NCBI RefSeq assembly: GCF_002433005.1 | Contig: NZ_DJHF01000017.1 | Coordinates: forward strand, 111,046-175,045 | DNA from: Acetomicrobium sp. UBA5826 | GTDB lineage: Bacteria > Synergistota > Synergistia > Synergistales > Acetomicrobiaceae | DNA: 64,000 bases | Reading direction: 5' to 3' | Shown: positions 46,767 to 57,153 of the stretch, piece by piece | How positions within the stretch are numbered: position 1 is the first letter of the stretch | How the letters are laid out: each line of letters starts with the position of its first letter | Notes under the pieces: model-generated | What the model saw: only the letters and a program-made list of their open reading frames with translations | Told to the model about the DNA's origin: nothing | Database searches by the model: none | Made by a program: the position numbers and the translations under genes

Positions 46767-47486
46767 TCATTTTGGGCCCAGACATATATATACTCCAACG
46801 CAACCGCTATCGACCTTTAAATCAACTTCTCGTTCATCGCTTACTAACTCGTTACTGACGGCAAATGGTTCATCGAGCCTCAACGTAGCATTATCCAGTT
46901 CCCATTTAACTTTTTTTATGCTAACCCCGTGAGAACTCGGGGTTAAAGACAAAAGGGAGATAGCAAGAGGCTTATTGTTAAAATGCAATTTCAATTCCTC
47001 ACCGCCCCTTAACAGTATAAAGGATTCCTCTTCGTCAAGGAAACCAGCAGCATCCACCCCCCGTTTTTTTGCCCATTGCAAGCTAAAGATATTGCTCAAA
47101 GAGTGGTCCAATCTGCCGCCTAGTCCCGCCGTAACAAAGACAGATACCGACCTTCCGTAACTTCTGCTAATTTGCATTAGGGCAAGCTGTAAGTCGGTGT
47201 AATCTTTGTCTTTCGGATACCTGTAGACTTTTGCTCCAGCCTCCTTAGCCCATGCCCAATCCTCCAAAGGAGAGCTGTCTCCGTCGCCGACAATCGCTTT
47301 AGGTATGACATTAAGTTTTCTGCAATAGGTAACTCCTCTATCGGCTACCCAAACGTCAAAACATCTCGCCGTAGCTTCCAGCCATGCGTCACTTGGAGGC
47401 TTTCCGCCTGCTATCAGCAAAACCTTGCAGTCACAAAAGGAGGGAGTTCTTAGCATCGAAAAGGATTCGACTTCAATCAATTCCAC
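46767..47486 (-). CDS. thiN: Thiamine pyrophosphokinase
   Basis: About 239 residues. ThiN features: VLLIAGGKPPSDAWLEA, VWVADRGVTYCRKLNVIPKAIVGDGDS, the PKDKDYTDLQLAL motif, and GGRLDHSLSNI. It transfers pyrophosphate to thiamine, producing the cofactor used by Dxs. GTG start with GGTGGTG upstream, overlapping the ftsK end. A start at ATG 47456 is an alternative. Confidence 0.9.
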   Translation of the reverse strand: MELIEVESFSMLRTPSFCDCKVLLIAGGKPPSDAWLEATARCFDVWVADRGVTYCRKLNVIPKAIVGDGDSSPLEDWAWAKEAGAKVYRYPKDKDYTDLQLALMQISRSYGRSVSVFVTAGLGGRLDHSLSNIFSLQWAKKRGVDAAGFLDEEESFILLRGGEELKLHFNNKPLAISLLSLTPSSHGVSIKKVKWELDNATLRLDEPFAVSNELVSDEREVDLKVDSGCVGVYICLGPK

Positions 47487-49821
47487 TGCTTTCACCACCC
47501 AACGCTTCGGCCAAAACCTGCCTTGCCTTACCTTCATCGAGAAGTATTTCCCTAGGTTTAGATCCCTCCTGAGGACCAACTATGCCCAATTGTTCCATGG
47601 TATCGATAATACGTGCTGCCCTTGTAAATCCAATTCTAAGTTGACGTTGAAGCCTGCTGGCAGAGGCTATACCAGTCGCCAAGACAACTTCAACGGCCTC
47701 TTCGAGCAAGGGATCGTCCAAATAGGCAGCCTCATGGCTCGTTTGCCCCTCCTCCGATATGTTGATATATTCTGGCTCCCCAAAGATGTTAACGGTGTAT
47801 TGTATAAAGCGATTTATAGTGTCCTCATCCACCCATGGAGCTTGAATTCTGACTGGTTTTGCGTACTTTGGAGACAGAAAAAGCATGTCGCCCTTTCCAA
47901 GGAGCTTCTCAGCGCCTCCTACATCGAGGATTGTTCTTGAATCGGCCTGGGATGGCAATGCGAAGGCCACTCGAGCTGGAATATTTGCCTTAATCAAACC
48001 GGTCACTACATTGACCGATGGTCGTTGCGTAGCCAAAATAAGGTGAATCCCCGTTGCCCTTGCCATCTGAGCTAACCTGCAAATATAATCTTCTACTTCT
48101 TTAGGCGAAGTCATCATTAAGTCTGCCAATTCGTCTACTACAATCACGATATTGTAGAGCCTATCCTTCGGCAAAACCTTCTCGTTATAAGACACGATAT
48201 TTCTTACTCGTGCTTTTGCAAAGAGATCGTATCTCCGCTCCATTTCGTTAATAGCCCAAGCCAGGGCAGCCACTGCCTCCTTTGTCTCCACTATTGGCGA
48301 TGCCAAGACATGAGGAAGCTTTTCGTAAAAGGTCATCTCTACTCTTTTGGGATCTATGAGAAGCAGTTTAACTTCATCTGGACGCCTCTCGAAGCACATT
48401 CCTATCAAACAAGAGGAAATAAAAACGCTCTTACCCGATCCGGTTGTTCCCGCCACGAGCAAATGAGGAAGGCTCTCAAGCCCAACCACCATGGGAGTGC
48501 CGTCTACGTTCAAGCCAAGCGGTAAAGGCAATTCATATTTTGAATGCGTGAAGTTAGGAGACTCTATGACCTCTCTCAAATGTACGGCCCTTCGCTTAGG
48601 GTTCGGTATCTCTATGCCAACATAAGGCTGTCCCAGTATCGGAGCTTCCACCCTGAGACTGGGAACTGCTAAAGCCAATGCCAGATCGTTCGACAAAGCC
48701 GCTATCCTGCTGACTTTTATTCCAGGTGCTATTTGTATACGAAATTGAATTACCGTAGGCCCCTGTACTATATCCGCTAACTCCGCTTCTATTCCAAATT
48801 CGGCCAAAGTATCGACTATCTTAGCCCCGTATCGCTCCAATATGGGCTTGATATCGGCAGTTATGTCGTTGTCAACGGCTGCCCCCAATATATCCAAAGG
48901 TGGAGGAAACTTTCCAGGCTCCACATCGGGAGGTAACACAAAACCGTCTTCAGCGTCGTCAAGTTCAAACACACTTAAGCCATCTTCGCTAATTTCGGAA
49001 ACAATATCATCTACCTTTTCCCCGATTACAGACGATAGAGGAAGCCCAATATCGGCAGCTCCTTCGCTTACCTCTTTGATATGATCGCGAAAATCGATCG
49101 CATCATGGGACTGAAACTCATAATCGATGGATTTGGATTTGTCACGTCTGCTCCTCTTTCCGAATAAAGATAGATAAAAATCTTTTAGTTTACAGTAAAG
49201 CCTTGAAAAAGGTAATTTCAAGGCTGAAATGAAATCCGTGAAATTTCCCTTTCCATGAAGAAAAAAGAGCGTGATTGCCAACATCAATCCAAAAAGAGAA
49301 ATACCAAGAGGTCCAACGCTTTGAAGCGATATTGATGCAATAAAATAACCCCAAGTTCCGCAAAAGGTTATATCAAAAGTGTTTGGATTATTTAGGTATA
49401 TCAAACCGAGGAATAGCTCGAGAATCAAAAAGGACAAAAACACTATACCAGTTTGAGCTAATAGGGCCGAAACCTTTCGTTTAGCCAAGAGCACAATACA
49501 TATATAACTTAAATAAAACAGCGGAATTAATGAGGCAAGACCACATTTTCCAGTTAGAAACTCCTTTGATCGCTCGCCGATAAAGCCTGTCCATGGAGTA
49601 AATATGCTTGTAATTAGGTAAATAGTAACGAAAAGAAGAAGGATCAAAAGAAATTCGAACATCTTGGTTGCTCTTTGCATCCTAACACGGCATCTCTCTT
49701 CGTTAAAAAAGTCAACAAAGGCTGCTTTCAGGGTATGAGTCAATCCGCCTACCCGCTCTTTAATTCCTCTTTTATTCGTTTTTGACCTGCCTTTTGTCTT
49801 TCTCGAATAGCGGTCTGACAT
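47473..49821 (-). CDS. ftsK: DNA translocase FtsK/SpoIIIE
   Basis: A 782-residue septal DNA pump. The N-terminus has four hydrophobic membrane segments (from FEFLLILLLFVTIYLITS). After a variable linker come the FtsK alpha/beta motor with Walker A AGTTGSGKSVF and Walker B IVIVVDELADLMM, then the winged gamma domain RLQRQLRIGFTRAARIIDTMEQ that reads KOPS-like sites. It resolves chromosome ends at division. Directly adjacent to tldD. Confidence 0.95.
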   Translation of the reverse strand: MSDRYSRKTKGRSKTNKRGIKERVGGLTHTLKAAFVDFFNEERCRVRMQRATKMFEFLLILLLFVTIYLITSIFTPWTGFIGERSKEFLTGKCGLASLIPLFYLSYICIVLLAKRKVSALLAQTGIVFLSFLILELFLGLIYLNNPNTFDITFCGTWGYFIASISLQSVGPLGISLFGLMLAITLFFLHGKGNFTDFISALKLPFSRLYCKLKDFYLSLFGKRSRRDKSKSIDYEFQSHDAIDFRDHIKEVSEGAADIGLPLSSVIGEKVDDIVSEISEDGLSVFELDDAEDGFVLPPDVEPGKFPPPLDILGAAVDNDITADIKPILERYGAKIVDTLAEFGIEAELADIVQGPTVIQFRIQIAPGIKVSRIAALSNDLALALAVPSLRVEAPILGQPYVGIEIPNPKRRAVHLREVIESPNFTHSKYELPLPLGLNVDGTPMVVGLESLPHLLVAGTTGSGKSVFISSCLIGMCFERRPDEVKLLLIDPKRVEMTFYEKLPHVLASPIVETKEAVAALAWAINEMERRYDLFAKARVRNIVSYNEKVLPKDRLYNIVIVVDELADLMMTSPKEVEDYICRLAQMARATGIHLILATQRPSVNVVTGLIKANIPARVAFALPSQADSRTILDVGGAEKLLGKGDMLFLSPKYAKPVRIQAPWVDEDTINRFIQYTVNIFGEPEYINISEEGQTSHEAAYLDDPLLEEAVEVVLATGIASASRLQRQLRIGFTRAARIIDTMEQLGIVGPQEGSKPREILLDEGKARQVLAEALGGESSGID

Positions 49822-51192
49822 TTAAATATCGCTTCCTCCTACGACTAGCTCCTTTATGAGAACGGTTGGCTGACCATCCGTCACTGGAACGGATTGGCCG
49901 TTTTTTCCACAAAAGCCGACATCAAGTTCTAGATCGCTTCCAACGGCCAAAATATCTTTCAACACTTGAGGTCCGTTCCCAACCAGGATAGCACCTTTTA
50001 CCGGAACGGTTATCTTCCCATCCTCGATGAGGTATGCCTCTTCCACATTAAAGACAAAATCACCGGTTGTGGGATCCGTCTCACCGCCACCCATCTTTTG
50101 AGCGTAAAGCCCGAAAGAAACTCGCGAAATGATTTCCCCCTTTTCCATATTTCCCGGCAAGAGAAAGGTATTTGACATCCTGGTTATGGGATAAGAAGTA
50201 TAGGATTCCCTTCTTCCATTGCCAGTCAGGGAAAGTCCCCACATTTTATTACAAAATATATCTGCCATATACGCCTTTAATATTCCATCTTCGATCAAGA
50301 TAGTCCTTTGGGCAGGCGTACCCTCATCGTCAAATTTATACGACCCAAAAGCACCTTCGATAGTGGCATCATCTATTAATGTAACGGCTGGATTGGCAAC
50401 CACTTCACCAATCCTATCCTTAAAAACGGAGCGATTTTTATAGACTATATCGCCTTCCAAAGCATGGCCACAAGCCTCATGAATCATCGTCCCCCCTGCC
50501 TCTCCTGATAGTACCACAGGTACCTTCCCTGCTGGACAAGGAGAACATTCTGGACCAAGCAAGGCCCTTTTGGCAGCTTTTAAAGCTGTTGACATTGTAT
50601 CCGTTCTTTCTAAAAACTGTGCAAAAGGAAGGCTGAATCCTCTTGACTCGTACCCTGAAAAGAGCTTGCCGTCCTTTTCCACGACGATGTGGGTAGAAAA
50701 GCGAGATGAATACCTGGTATCTCTAACTAAATCTCCCCGACTGTTAATGATAGTTATTTCTTTTTCAGAGGTGCTCAGCCTTAAGGTTACCTTTTTTATA
50801 TATTTACTTTCTTTTACGAGATTATGATGTATTTCCCTTAACATAGCGCTATCAATTTGCGCATTCGTAAGCTGTTCCTGTTTTACAAGGGGTTCCGGCG
50901 CAGGCATGGGTAAAGGGCAATTGATATTTATCGTTTTAATGACATCATCAACTAGCTTTACTGCCACATCGGACGTAATACCGTGAACGTGACCATAGTG
51001 AGTCATTCCATCGCTTAGGAGACGAAATCCGCTTCCTCCGGCGCTTCCTGATGTTATCTCTTCAGTTCTGCCATCTTCAACAGATATGCTATGACCAAAA
51101 GAACTCTGGATATAAAGATCGCAAAAAATATCTTTTTTGCGTCCCAAGGAAATTAGTGCTTCGACAAGAGCATTAACAGACAAAGGGATCAC
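49822..51192 (-). CDS. tldD: TldD family metalloprotease
   Basis: A 456-residue TldD protein. The zinc motif HEACGHALEGD is exact, preceded by VPVVLSGEAGGTMI. TldD normally acts with PmbA/TldE in peptide maturation; no TldE gene is present here. It starts right after the ftsK... orientation places it just upstream of ftsK and two bases after the DUF4911 gene. Confidence 0.9.
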   Translation of the reverse strand: MIPLSVNALVEALISLGRKKDIFCDLYIQSSFGHSISVEDGRTEEITSGSAGGSGFRLLSDGMTHYGHVHGITSDVAVKLVDDVIKTININCPLPMPAPEPLVKQEQLTNAQIDSAMLREIHHNLVKESKYIKKVTLRLSTSEKEITIINSRGDLVRDTRYSSRFSTHIVVEKDGKLFSGYESRGFSLPFAQFLERTDTMSTALKAAKRALLGPECSPCPAGKVPVVLSGEAGGTMIHEACGHALEGDIVYKNRSVFKDRIGEVVANPAVTLIDDATIEGAFGSYKFDDEGTPAQRTILIEDGILKAYMADIFCNKMWGLSLTGNGRRESYTSYPITRMSNTFLLPGNMEKGEIISRVSFGLYAQKMGGGETDPTTGDFVFNVEEAYLIEDGKITVPVKGAILVGNGPQVLKDILAVGSDLELDVGFCGKNGQSVPVTDGQPTVLIKELVVGGSDI

Positions 51193-51194
51193 CC

Positions 51195-51443
51195 CTATTC
51201 AATTCTTATACTTCCCCCTGCGACCTTGAAATCATCTATTTCGCGTCTAAGCAACGATATCAACTCATAAACCTCTTCTTCCATATCGCCTGCATAATAA
51301 AACCAGACATGCCCATCGGGAGCTTCTTCTTTTCTAACATACCCTAAGTTATCATAACCGTCGACAACAGCACTCAAATAGAAAATATCGGATTCGTTTA
51401 CGCGCAGCAAAAGTTTACATAGAGCCGATTTGTATTTAACCAT
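51195..51443 (-). CDS. DUF4911 domain protein
   Basis: An 82-residue protein that I place in DUF4911 by resemblance (RVNESDIFYLSAVVDGYDNLGYVRK and the acidic MEEEVYELISLLRREIDDF tail). The function is unknown. It overlaps rlmB by eight bases and precedes tldD by two, so it is part of the uvrA-rlmB-tldD-ftsK run. Start follows AAGGTAGGG. The position is reminiscent of small gene partners in thermophilic anaerobes, with no assigned job. Confidence 0.65.
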   Translation of the reverse strand: MVKYKSALCKLLLRVNESDIFYLSAVVDGYDNLGYVRKEEAPDGHVWFYYAGDMEEEVYELISLLRREIDDFKVAGGSIRIE

Positions 51444-52212
51444 CCCTACCTTCTTCGCCTTTGACAACGCTTTTCATCCATTCATACATGCCTATGCTTG
51501 CCGCTACTGCAGCATTTAAGGACCCCGTCTTCCCAAACATAGGTATAGATCTTATATCATCGCAAGCCCTCGCAACGATCGGAGAAATGCCAGACTCTTC
51601 CGAACCAACCACCAGGGTGAGCTTGCCTCTGATCGAAGGCTCATCCCAGAGGTATCTGTCAGCTCTCTGGTCCAACCCCACTACCCACATCCCGTTTTCC
51701 TGCAGCCTCTTTATAGCACTTACCAAGTTGCTAACAGAAACCATCATAACACGCATACTCGCGCCGGCACTACTTTTATGCACCGCACTGCTTGGATAAG
51801 CACTGTTGCGCTTTGGGAAAATCACGCCCAAAGCCCCAAAGACTTCTGCGCTCCTGATTATAGCTCCAAGGTTGTTAGGATCTTTTATTTTATCTGCAAC
51901 TACAACAAGGGGGTTATCCTTTTTTTCTGTTATTCTGTCTATCAATTGATTGATATCACCCAAATTTCCTTGGGAAATATAGGCTAATACCCCTTGATGA
52001 GAGGCCCCTCCCGATACTCTGTCGAGAGTTTTATTATCTACCTTCAGAACAGGAATGCCATTCTTGCGTGCCCTATCGTAAATGTCATCAACAAGCTTTT
52101 TGTTAATTCCTTCTGATATCAATATCTTATGACAACGATGCGGCGATTCCTCCAACAGAGCTATCACAGTATGGCGCCCGTAACATATATCTTCGATGCC
52201 GGAGTCTCTCAT
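51436..52212 (-). CDS. rlmB: 23S rRNA (guanosine-2'-O-)-methyltransferase, RlmB/TrmH family
   Basis: A 258-residue SpoU-class methyltransferase. The N-terminal substrate-binding domain (YGRHTVIALLEESPHRCHKILIS) is followed by the knotted domain with VVADKIKDPNNLGAIIRSAEVFGALGVI, LVVGSEESGISP and IPMFGKTGSLNAAVAASIGMYEW. RlmB methylates G2251. Overlaps uvrA by four bases. Confidence 0.93.
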   Translation of the reverse strand: MRDSGIEDICYGRHTVIALLEESPHRCHKILISEGINKKLVDDIYDRARKNGIPVLKVDNKTLDRVSGGASHQGVLAYISQGNLGDINQLIDRITEKKDNPLVVVADKIKDPNNLGAIIRSAEVFGALGVIFPKRNSAYPSSAVHKSSAGASMRVMMVSVSNLVSAIKRLQENGMWVVGLDQRADRYLWDEPSIRGKLTLVVGSEESGISPIVARACDDIRSIPMFGKTGSLNAAVAASIGMYEWMKSVVKGEEGRDG

Positions 52213-55049
52213 GATACTAAATACCTTCCCCCTCTAATATCTCCCAAAAAGGAAGATAAATATTTGCCTGTATAGCTACGTTCGTTCTCGGCTAACTCTT
52301 CAGGCGTCCCCACAGCAACCACGTAGCCACCGCCATCTCCGCCTTCCGGTCCCAAATCAACTATGTAGTCACAGGAGGCAATAAAATCTAAATTGTGCTC
52401 TATCACCACAACCGTGTTACCTTGATCGACCAATCTATGCAAAAGTAAGAGCAACTTTTTTACATCGCTATAATGTAACCCTGTTGTCGGTTCATCCAAA
52501 AGATATAGGGTGGAGCCCTTGAATTGCTTGGCAAGCTCTGTGGCGAGCTTAACCCTTTGAGCTTCGCCTCCGCTCAAGGTAGGTGCCGGTTGACCGAGAC
52601 GTATATAACCCAATCCGGCCTCTTTTATGACGGAAAGTTTCTTTTCGATCTTCGGAATATCCTTAAAGAACTCGCAGGCTTCATCTACCGTCATATCGAG
52701 AACGTCAGTTATGTTTTTGCCTTTAAACTTTACTTCTAGGGTTTCCCTGTTGTAACGTTTCCCCTTACATACTTCACATGTCACGTAAGCATCGGGCATA
52801 AAGAGCATGGGAACGCGCACTACTCCTTCTCCCTTACAGGCTTCGCATCTGCCGCCTTTGACGTTAAAACTAAATCTCCCCATAGAATAACCTCTCAGCT
52901 TGGCTTCCGGAAGCATGGAGTAAAATTCCCTTATATGAGTGAAGGCGCCAGTGTACGTTGCAGGATTAGACCTTGGCGTCCGACCAATAGGGCTTTGGTC
53001 AATGAGAACAACATTTTGAACTTGAGAGTACCCTTCGATAGTTCTATGTTTGCCCACTCTTGCTCTAAAATCGCTATCTATAAGTTTTTTGATGCCTTTA
53101 AATATTATTTCATAAAGCAAAGTACTTTTGCCTGAGCCAGAAACTCCGCTTATACAGACCAGGCCGCCCAGTGGAATCGAAACATCAATAGATTTTAAGT
53201 TATTCTCTTCGGCTCCGTATATCTTTATATATCCTTTTGGCTTCCGTCTGCTGTTGCCGGGAGGGAAGACAACGCCAGAGCTTTCTCCACGCAGGTAGCG
53301 GGCAGAGAGACAGCAGGAATTTTTAATCTCATCGCCAGAACCTTCAAATACAATCTCTCCCCCTCTCTCTCCTGCCTCCGGGCCCATCTCTATGATATGA
53401 TCTGCAGCCATCATTACTTCTCTGTCATGTTCAACGACAATAATGCTATTGCCCAGATCTTTTATCGATTCCAACGTTTTTAGTAACCTGCTTGTATCTC
53501 TAGAGTGAAGTCCGATAGTCGGCTCGTCCAATACATAGAGGACTCCGGTCAACTTCGAACCTATCTGAGTAGCAAGGTGAATTCGCTGGCTTTCCCCGCC
53601 GCTTAATGTATCGGCCCTTCTATTTAACGTCAAATAGCCAACTCCTACATCAACGAGAAAGGAAAGTCTCTTAAGTAGTTCCTCGACGACAGGACGTACA
53701 ACTTTTTCCCATTTGCTCTCCTCTGATCTTATTTTGTTGACTACATTGACTAAATTAGCGACCTGCATTTCTACCATGTCACCAATTGTATAACCCGCTA
53801 TCTTGACCGCCAAAGCTTCCGGTCGCAATCGCTTTCCACCACAGCTTTCGCATATATCTTCCGTCCTGAATTTGGAAAGTTCCTCTTTGACGTTATCCGA
53901 CTCAGTCTCTCTCCAGCGCCGTTCTAACCAAGGAATTAAACCTTCATATCGCCCCATATAAGTAAATTCTTCGCCATGTTCTCTATATGTCATTGGAGCT
54001 CTATCGTTTGAACCGTTTATTACCGTCTCTACGACATATTTAGGCAATGACTTAAAGGGGAGGTCTAAGTTCCATTCCTTCTTTTTTGCTATAGCCTCCA
54101 AGCGCCTTAACATGTAATGATTTTTGCCCCAAGGTATAATGGCACCTTCTAATACCTTTCTTTCAGGATCTATTGCAAATTCTTTAGAAAAGTACTCATA
54201 ACTTCCGATTCCCGAACAAGAGGGGCATGCGCCATAGGGACTATTGAAGGAAAAAAGCCTGGGCTCTATTTCCGGGATAGATATTCCGCAATCGGGGCAA
54301 ACGAATTTATTAGTTAACAGTTCCTCCTCTATTTCGTCTATTAAAAAAAGAACAAACCCCTCGGCCAATTCGAAGGATTTTTCAACAGCCTCGCTTAAGC
54401 GATCTCTTCTGCTTTCATGGGCTCTTATACGATCCAAAACAACTTCTATATTGTGTGGTCTGTTTTTATCCAGAGCTATTTCCTCTTCAAGCCAAAAAAC
54501 CTGACCATCAACCCTTACTCTTACATAACCTGCTTGTCGTAATTTCAAAAGGAGATTTTTGTGTTCTCCTTTTTTCCCCTTGACCACTGGAGCAAGTATC
54601 GTAAGCCTTCTATCCTTCCATTTATTCAAGACCAAGTCTACTATTTCGTCCACAGTATAGCGATGCACTTCGTGACCGCATATGTGACAATATGGCACTC
54701 CTGCTCTGCCATACAAAAGTCTCAAATAATCGTAAATCTCGGTAACTGTTCCAACTGTAGAACGTGGATTGTGAGATATTCCCTTTTGTTCTATCGATAT
54801 AGCCGGCGATAAACCGGATATGTCATCTACGTCAGGTTTATCTTGCATACCTAAAAACTGCCTCGCGAAGGCCGACAGAGATTCGACATACCTGCGTTGG
54901 CCCTCTGCATATATGGTATCAAATGCCAGCGACGATTTACCCGATCCCGATGGCCCTGTTATCACGACCATTTTGTTTTTGGGGATCTTTACATTTATAT
55001 TTTTTAAATTATGCTGTCTTGCTCCTTTTACGATTATGTACTGTTCCAC
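52209..55049 (-). CDS. uvrA: UvrABC excinuclease subunit A
   Basis: A 946-residue damage-recognition ATPase with two ABC modules. Module I Walker A GPSGSGKSSL (residues 32-41), module II GVSGSGKSTL. Signature LSGGESQRIHLATQIG and LSGGEAQRVKLATELA. The zinc fingers CPDCG..CPSCSG and CEACKGEGVV...CEVCKGKRY are intact. It overlaps uvrB by 41 bases and lies downstream of it, so both form one repair operon. Confidence 0.97.
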   Translation of the reverse strand: MEQYIIVKGARQHNLKNINVKIPKNKMVVITGPSGSGKSSLAFDTIYAEGQRRYVESLSAFARQFLGMQDKPDVDDISGLSPAISIEQKGISHNPRSTVGTVTEIYDYLRLLYGRAGVPYCHICGHEVHRYTVDEIVDLVLNKWKDRRLTILAPVVKGKKGEHKNLLLKLRQAGYVRVRVDGQVFWLEEEIALDKNRPHNIEVVLDRIRAHESRRDRLSEAVEKSFELAEGFVLFLIDEIEEELLTNKFVCPDCGISIPEIEPRLFSFNSPYGACPSCSGIGSYEYFSKEFAIDPERKVLEGAIIPWGKNHYMLRRLEAIAKKKEWNLDLPFKSLPKYVVETVINGSNDRAPMTYREHGEEFTYMGRYEGLIPWLERRWRETESDNVKEELSKFRTEDICESCGGKRLRPEALAVKIAGYTIGDMVEMQVANLVNVVNKIRSEESKWEKVVRPVVEELLKRLSFLVDVGVGYLTLNRRADTLSGGESQRIHLATQIGSKLTGVLYVLDEPTIGLHSRDTSRLLKTLESIKDLGNSIIVVEHDREVMMAADHIIEMGPEAGERGGEIVFEGSGDEIKNSCCLSARYLRGESSGVVFPPGNSRRKPKGYIKIYGAEENNLKSIDVSIPLGGLVCISGVSGSGKSTLLYEIIFKGIKKLIDSDFRARVGKHRTIEGYSQVQNVVLIDQSPIGRTPRSNPATYTGAFTHIREFYSMLPEAKLRGYSMGRFSFNVKGGRCEACKGEGVVRVPMLFMPDAYVTCEVCKGKRYNRETLEVKFKGKNITDVLDMTVDEACEFFKDIPKIEKKLSVIKEAGLGYIRLGQPAPTLSGGEAQRVKLATELAKQFKGSTLYLLDEPTTGLHYSDVKKLLLLLHRLVDQGNTVVVIEHNLDFIASCDYIVDLGPEGGDGGGYVVAVGTPEELAENERSYTGKYLSSFLGDIRGGRYLVS

Positions 55050-57033
55050 GCGTAATTCTTCCTCCCTTGATATCGCTGATCAAATCTCGCAATCTCGCAG
55101 CCTCTTCGAAGTTAAGTTTTGCAACAGCATCCCACATCATGCGCTCCAGCTCTTCGAGAGACACTTCGCTGGGTCTTGGAACTGACCCGTCATCTCCTTC
55201 GCCCTCTCTCTTTTCCAAGAGCTCTTCCGGCAAAAGATGTACAATGGGTTTAACGATGCTCTTCGGCTCAATACCATGTTCGATGTTAAAGGCTTCCTGT
55301 ATTTTTCTTCGACGTTCTGTCTCGCTTACTGCAACCTTAATGCTTTCCGTCATTTCGTCGGCATAGAGAACTACCGTACCTGCCGCATGTCTTGCCGCCC
55401 TTCCGATCATCTGAATAATGGAGCGAGAAGAACGCAAGAAACCTTCTCTGTCTGCATCGAGTATGGCCACCAAGCTTACCTCAGGAAGATCAAGGCCCTC
55501 TCTCAATAAATTTACTCCCACCAAAATGTCAATGGTGCCAATCCTGAGATCACGAAGAAGCTCGGCCCTTTCAAAGGTATCGAATTCAGAATGGATGTAT
55601 TTCACTTTATATCCCAATCCAGCAAGATATTCCGCCAAATCCTCAGCTGATCGCTTTGTCAAAGTATTGACCAATACTCTCTTGTTTTCTCTAAGACATC
55701 CTTTAAGCCGATAGAGCAAATCGTCAAGTTGATTTTTTGCAGGAACTACCTCTACTTTGGGATCTAAAATCCCTGTGGGCCTAACAAGAAGCTCAACTAC
55801 CTGTTCCGATGTCGATAATTCATAATCCCCGGGGGTTGCCGACACGAAAATTACTTTTTTCATATATTCTTCGAACTCCTCCCACCGGAGTGGTCTGTTG
55901 TCGAGACAGGAAGGCAACCTGAAGCCATGTTCCACCAGCGTCTTCTTTCTTGAAATATCGCCATTGTACATTCCTCTGATTTGAGGAACGGTTATATGAG
56001 ATTCATCTATTACCATGACAAAATCGTCAGGAAAGAAATCCAGAAGGGTTCCCGGCGGTTCCCCCGGATTTCTGCCATCTAGATGTCTTGAATAGTTCTC
56101 TATACCTGAACAATAACCTACTTCGGACAACATTTGCATATCATAACGAGTCCGAGTCGACAAACGCTGCGCCTCCAATAGTTTACCCTCAGATTGAAGC
56201 TCCGCTACACGGAGATCCAATTCTTCTTCAATTGCTTTTAACGCCTTTTTAATTGAATCATGGGTTGTAACGTAGTGTTGGGCGGGAAATACGGCAGCGG
56301 AATCCTTTCCGACAATTGTCTTACCCCATAAGGGGTCAATCTCCTCTATTCTCTCTATTTCGTCATCGAAAAAGAAAACACGTAACGCTGTATCGCTATA
56401 AGCTGGATAAACTTCGACTACATCGCCTCGTCCACGGAATGTCCCAGGCTCTAACGTCGTATCGTTACGCTCGTAATAGTTGTCGAGCAATCTCTTGAAG
56501 AAGTCCTTTCGGTTAATATTATCGCCGACAGAAAATCTAAAGATTGCTTCTTCGTAGGACTTTCGCCTACCCAAACCGTATATACAGGACACACTTGCGA
56601 CTACAATAACATCTCTTCTTTCCAGCAAAGCCTTGGTTGTAGCCAACCTCAATTTTTCGATCCTTTCGTTTATAGAAGCGTCCTTTTCTATATAGATGTC
56701 CTGCGATGGTAAATATGCCTCGGGTTGGTAGTAATCATAATAGCTAACGAAATAATGGACTTCGTTATTAGGAAAGAAATCTTTAAATTCACTGTATAGC
56801 TGTGCAGCTAGCGTTTTGTTGTGAGCTATTACCAAGACCGGCCTTTGGATCTTCTCGATCACATTCGCTATAGTGAAGGTTTTTCCACTCCCCGTAACTC
56901 CAAGGAGAGTTTGATACCTCATGCCCTGCTTCAAGCCTGAGGCCAATTTTTCTATGGCGAGAGGCTGGTCCCCAGCCGGTTTCCAGGGAGCTACTAGCTC
57001 AAATTTTTTTTGGCCTTCTCCTTGGTACTTCAT
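55009..57033 (-). CDS. uvrB: UvrABC excinuclease subunit B
   Basis: A 674-residue (from this start) helicase-like nuclease subunit. P-loop GVTGSGKTFTIANVIE, the YYDYYQPEAYLP beta-hairpin that inserts into DNA, LLREGLDLPEVSLVAILDADREGF, and the C-terminal coiled-coil that contacts UvrC (RMMWDAVAKLNFEEAARLRDLI). I set the start at the ATG of MKYQGEG, as the preceding 14 residues are unusual. It follows ftsH by about 120 bases. Confidence 0.95.
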   Translation of the reverse strand: MKYQGEGQKKFELVAPWKPAGDQPLAIEKLASGLKQGMRYQTLLGVTGSGKTFTIANVIEKIQRPVLVIAHNKTLAAQLYSEFKDFFPNNEVHYFVSYYDYYQPEAYLPSQDIYIEKDASINERIEKLRLATTKALLERRDVIVVASVSCIYGLGRRKSYEEAIFRFSVGDNINRKDFFKRLLDNYYERNDTTLEPGTFRGRGDVVEVYPAYSDTALRVFFFDDEIERIEEIDPLWGKTIVGKDSAAVFPAQHYVTTHDSIKKALKAIEEELDLRVAELQSEGKLLEAQRLSTRTRYDMQMLSEVGYCSGIENYSRHLDGRNPGEPPGTLLDFFPDDFVMVIDESHITVPQIRGMYNGDISRKKTLVEHGFRLPSCLDNRPLRWEEFEEYMKKVIFVSATPGDYELSTSEQVVELLVRPTGILDPKVEVVPAKNQLDDLLYRLKGCLRENKRVLVNTLTKRSAEDLAEYLAGLGYKVKYIHSEFDTFERAELLRDLRIGTIDILVGVNLLREGLDLPEVSLVAILDADREGFLRSSRSIIQMIGRAARHAAGTVVLYADEMTESIKVAVSETERRRKIQEAFNIEHGIEPKSIVKPIVHLLPEELLEKREGEGDDGSVPRPSEVSLEELERMMWDAVAKLNFEEAARLRDLISDIKGGRITRGTVHNRKRSKTA

Positions 57034-57064
57034 TTTTACAAAAACCACCTCATGTATATTATCA

Positions 57065-57099
57065 AGAAAAAGCATGACGCGCAGGATTATCTACGCGCC
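57065..57099 (-). terminator. Possible terminator between ftsH and uvrB
   Basis: A six-pair stem GGCGCG/CGCGTC (57076-57081 and 57094-57099, one G-T) with a 12-base loop, then CTTTTTC on the minus strand. A long loop and short T run make it weak. Confidence 0.35.
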
Positions 57100-57153
57100 A
57101 TTATCTAGTATATCTAAAGCATCCTATCCACAGTCAGTGATGTCCAATTATAC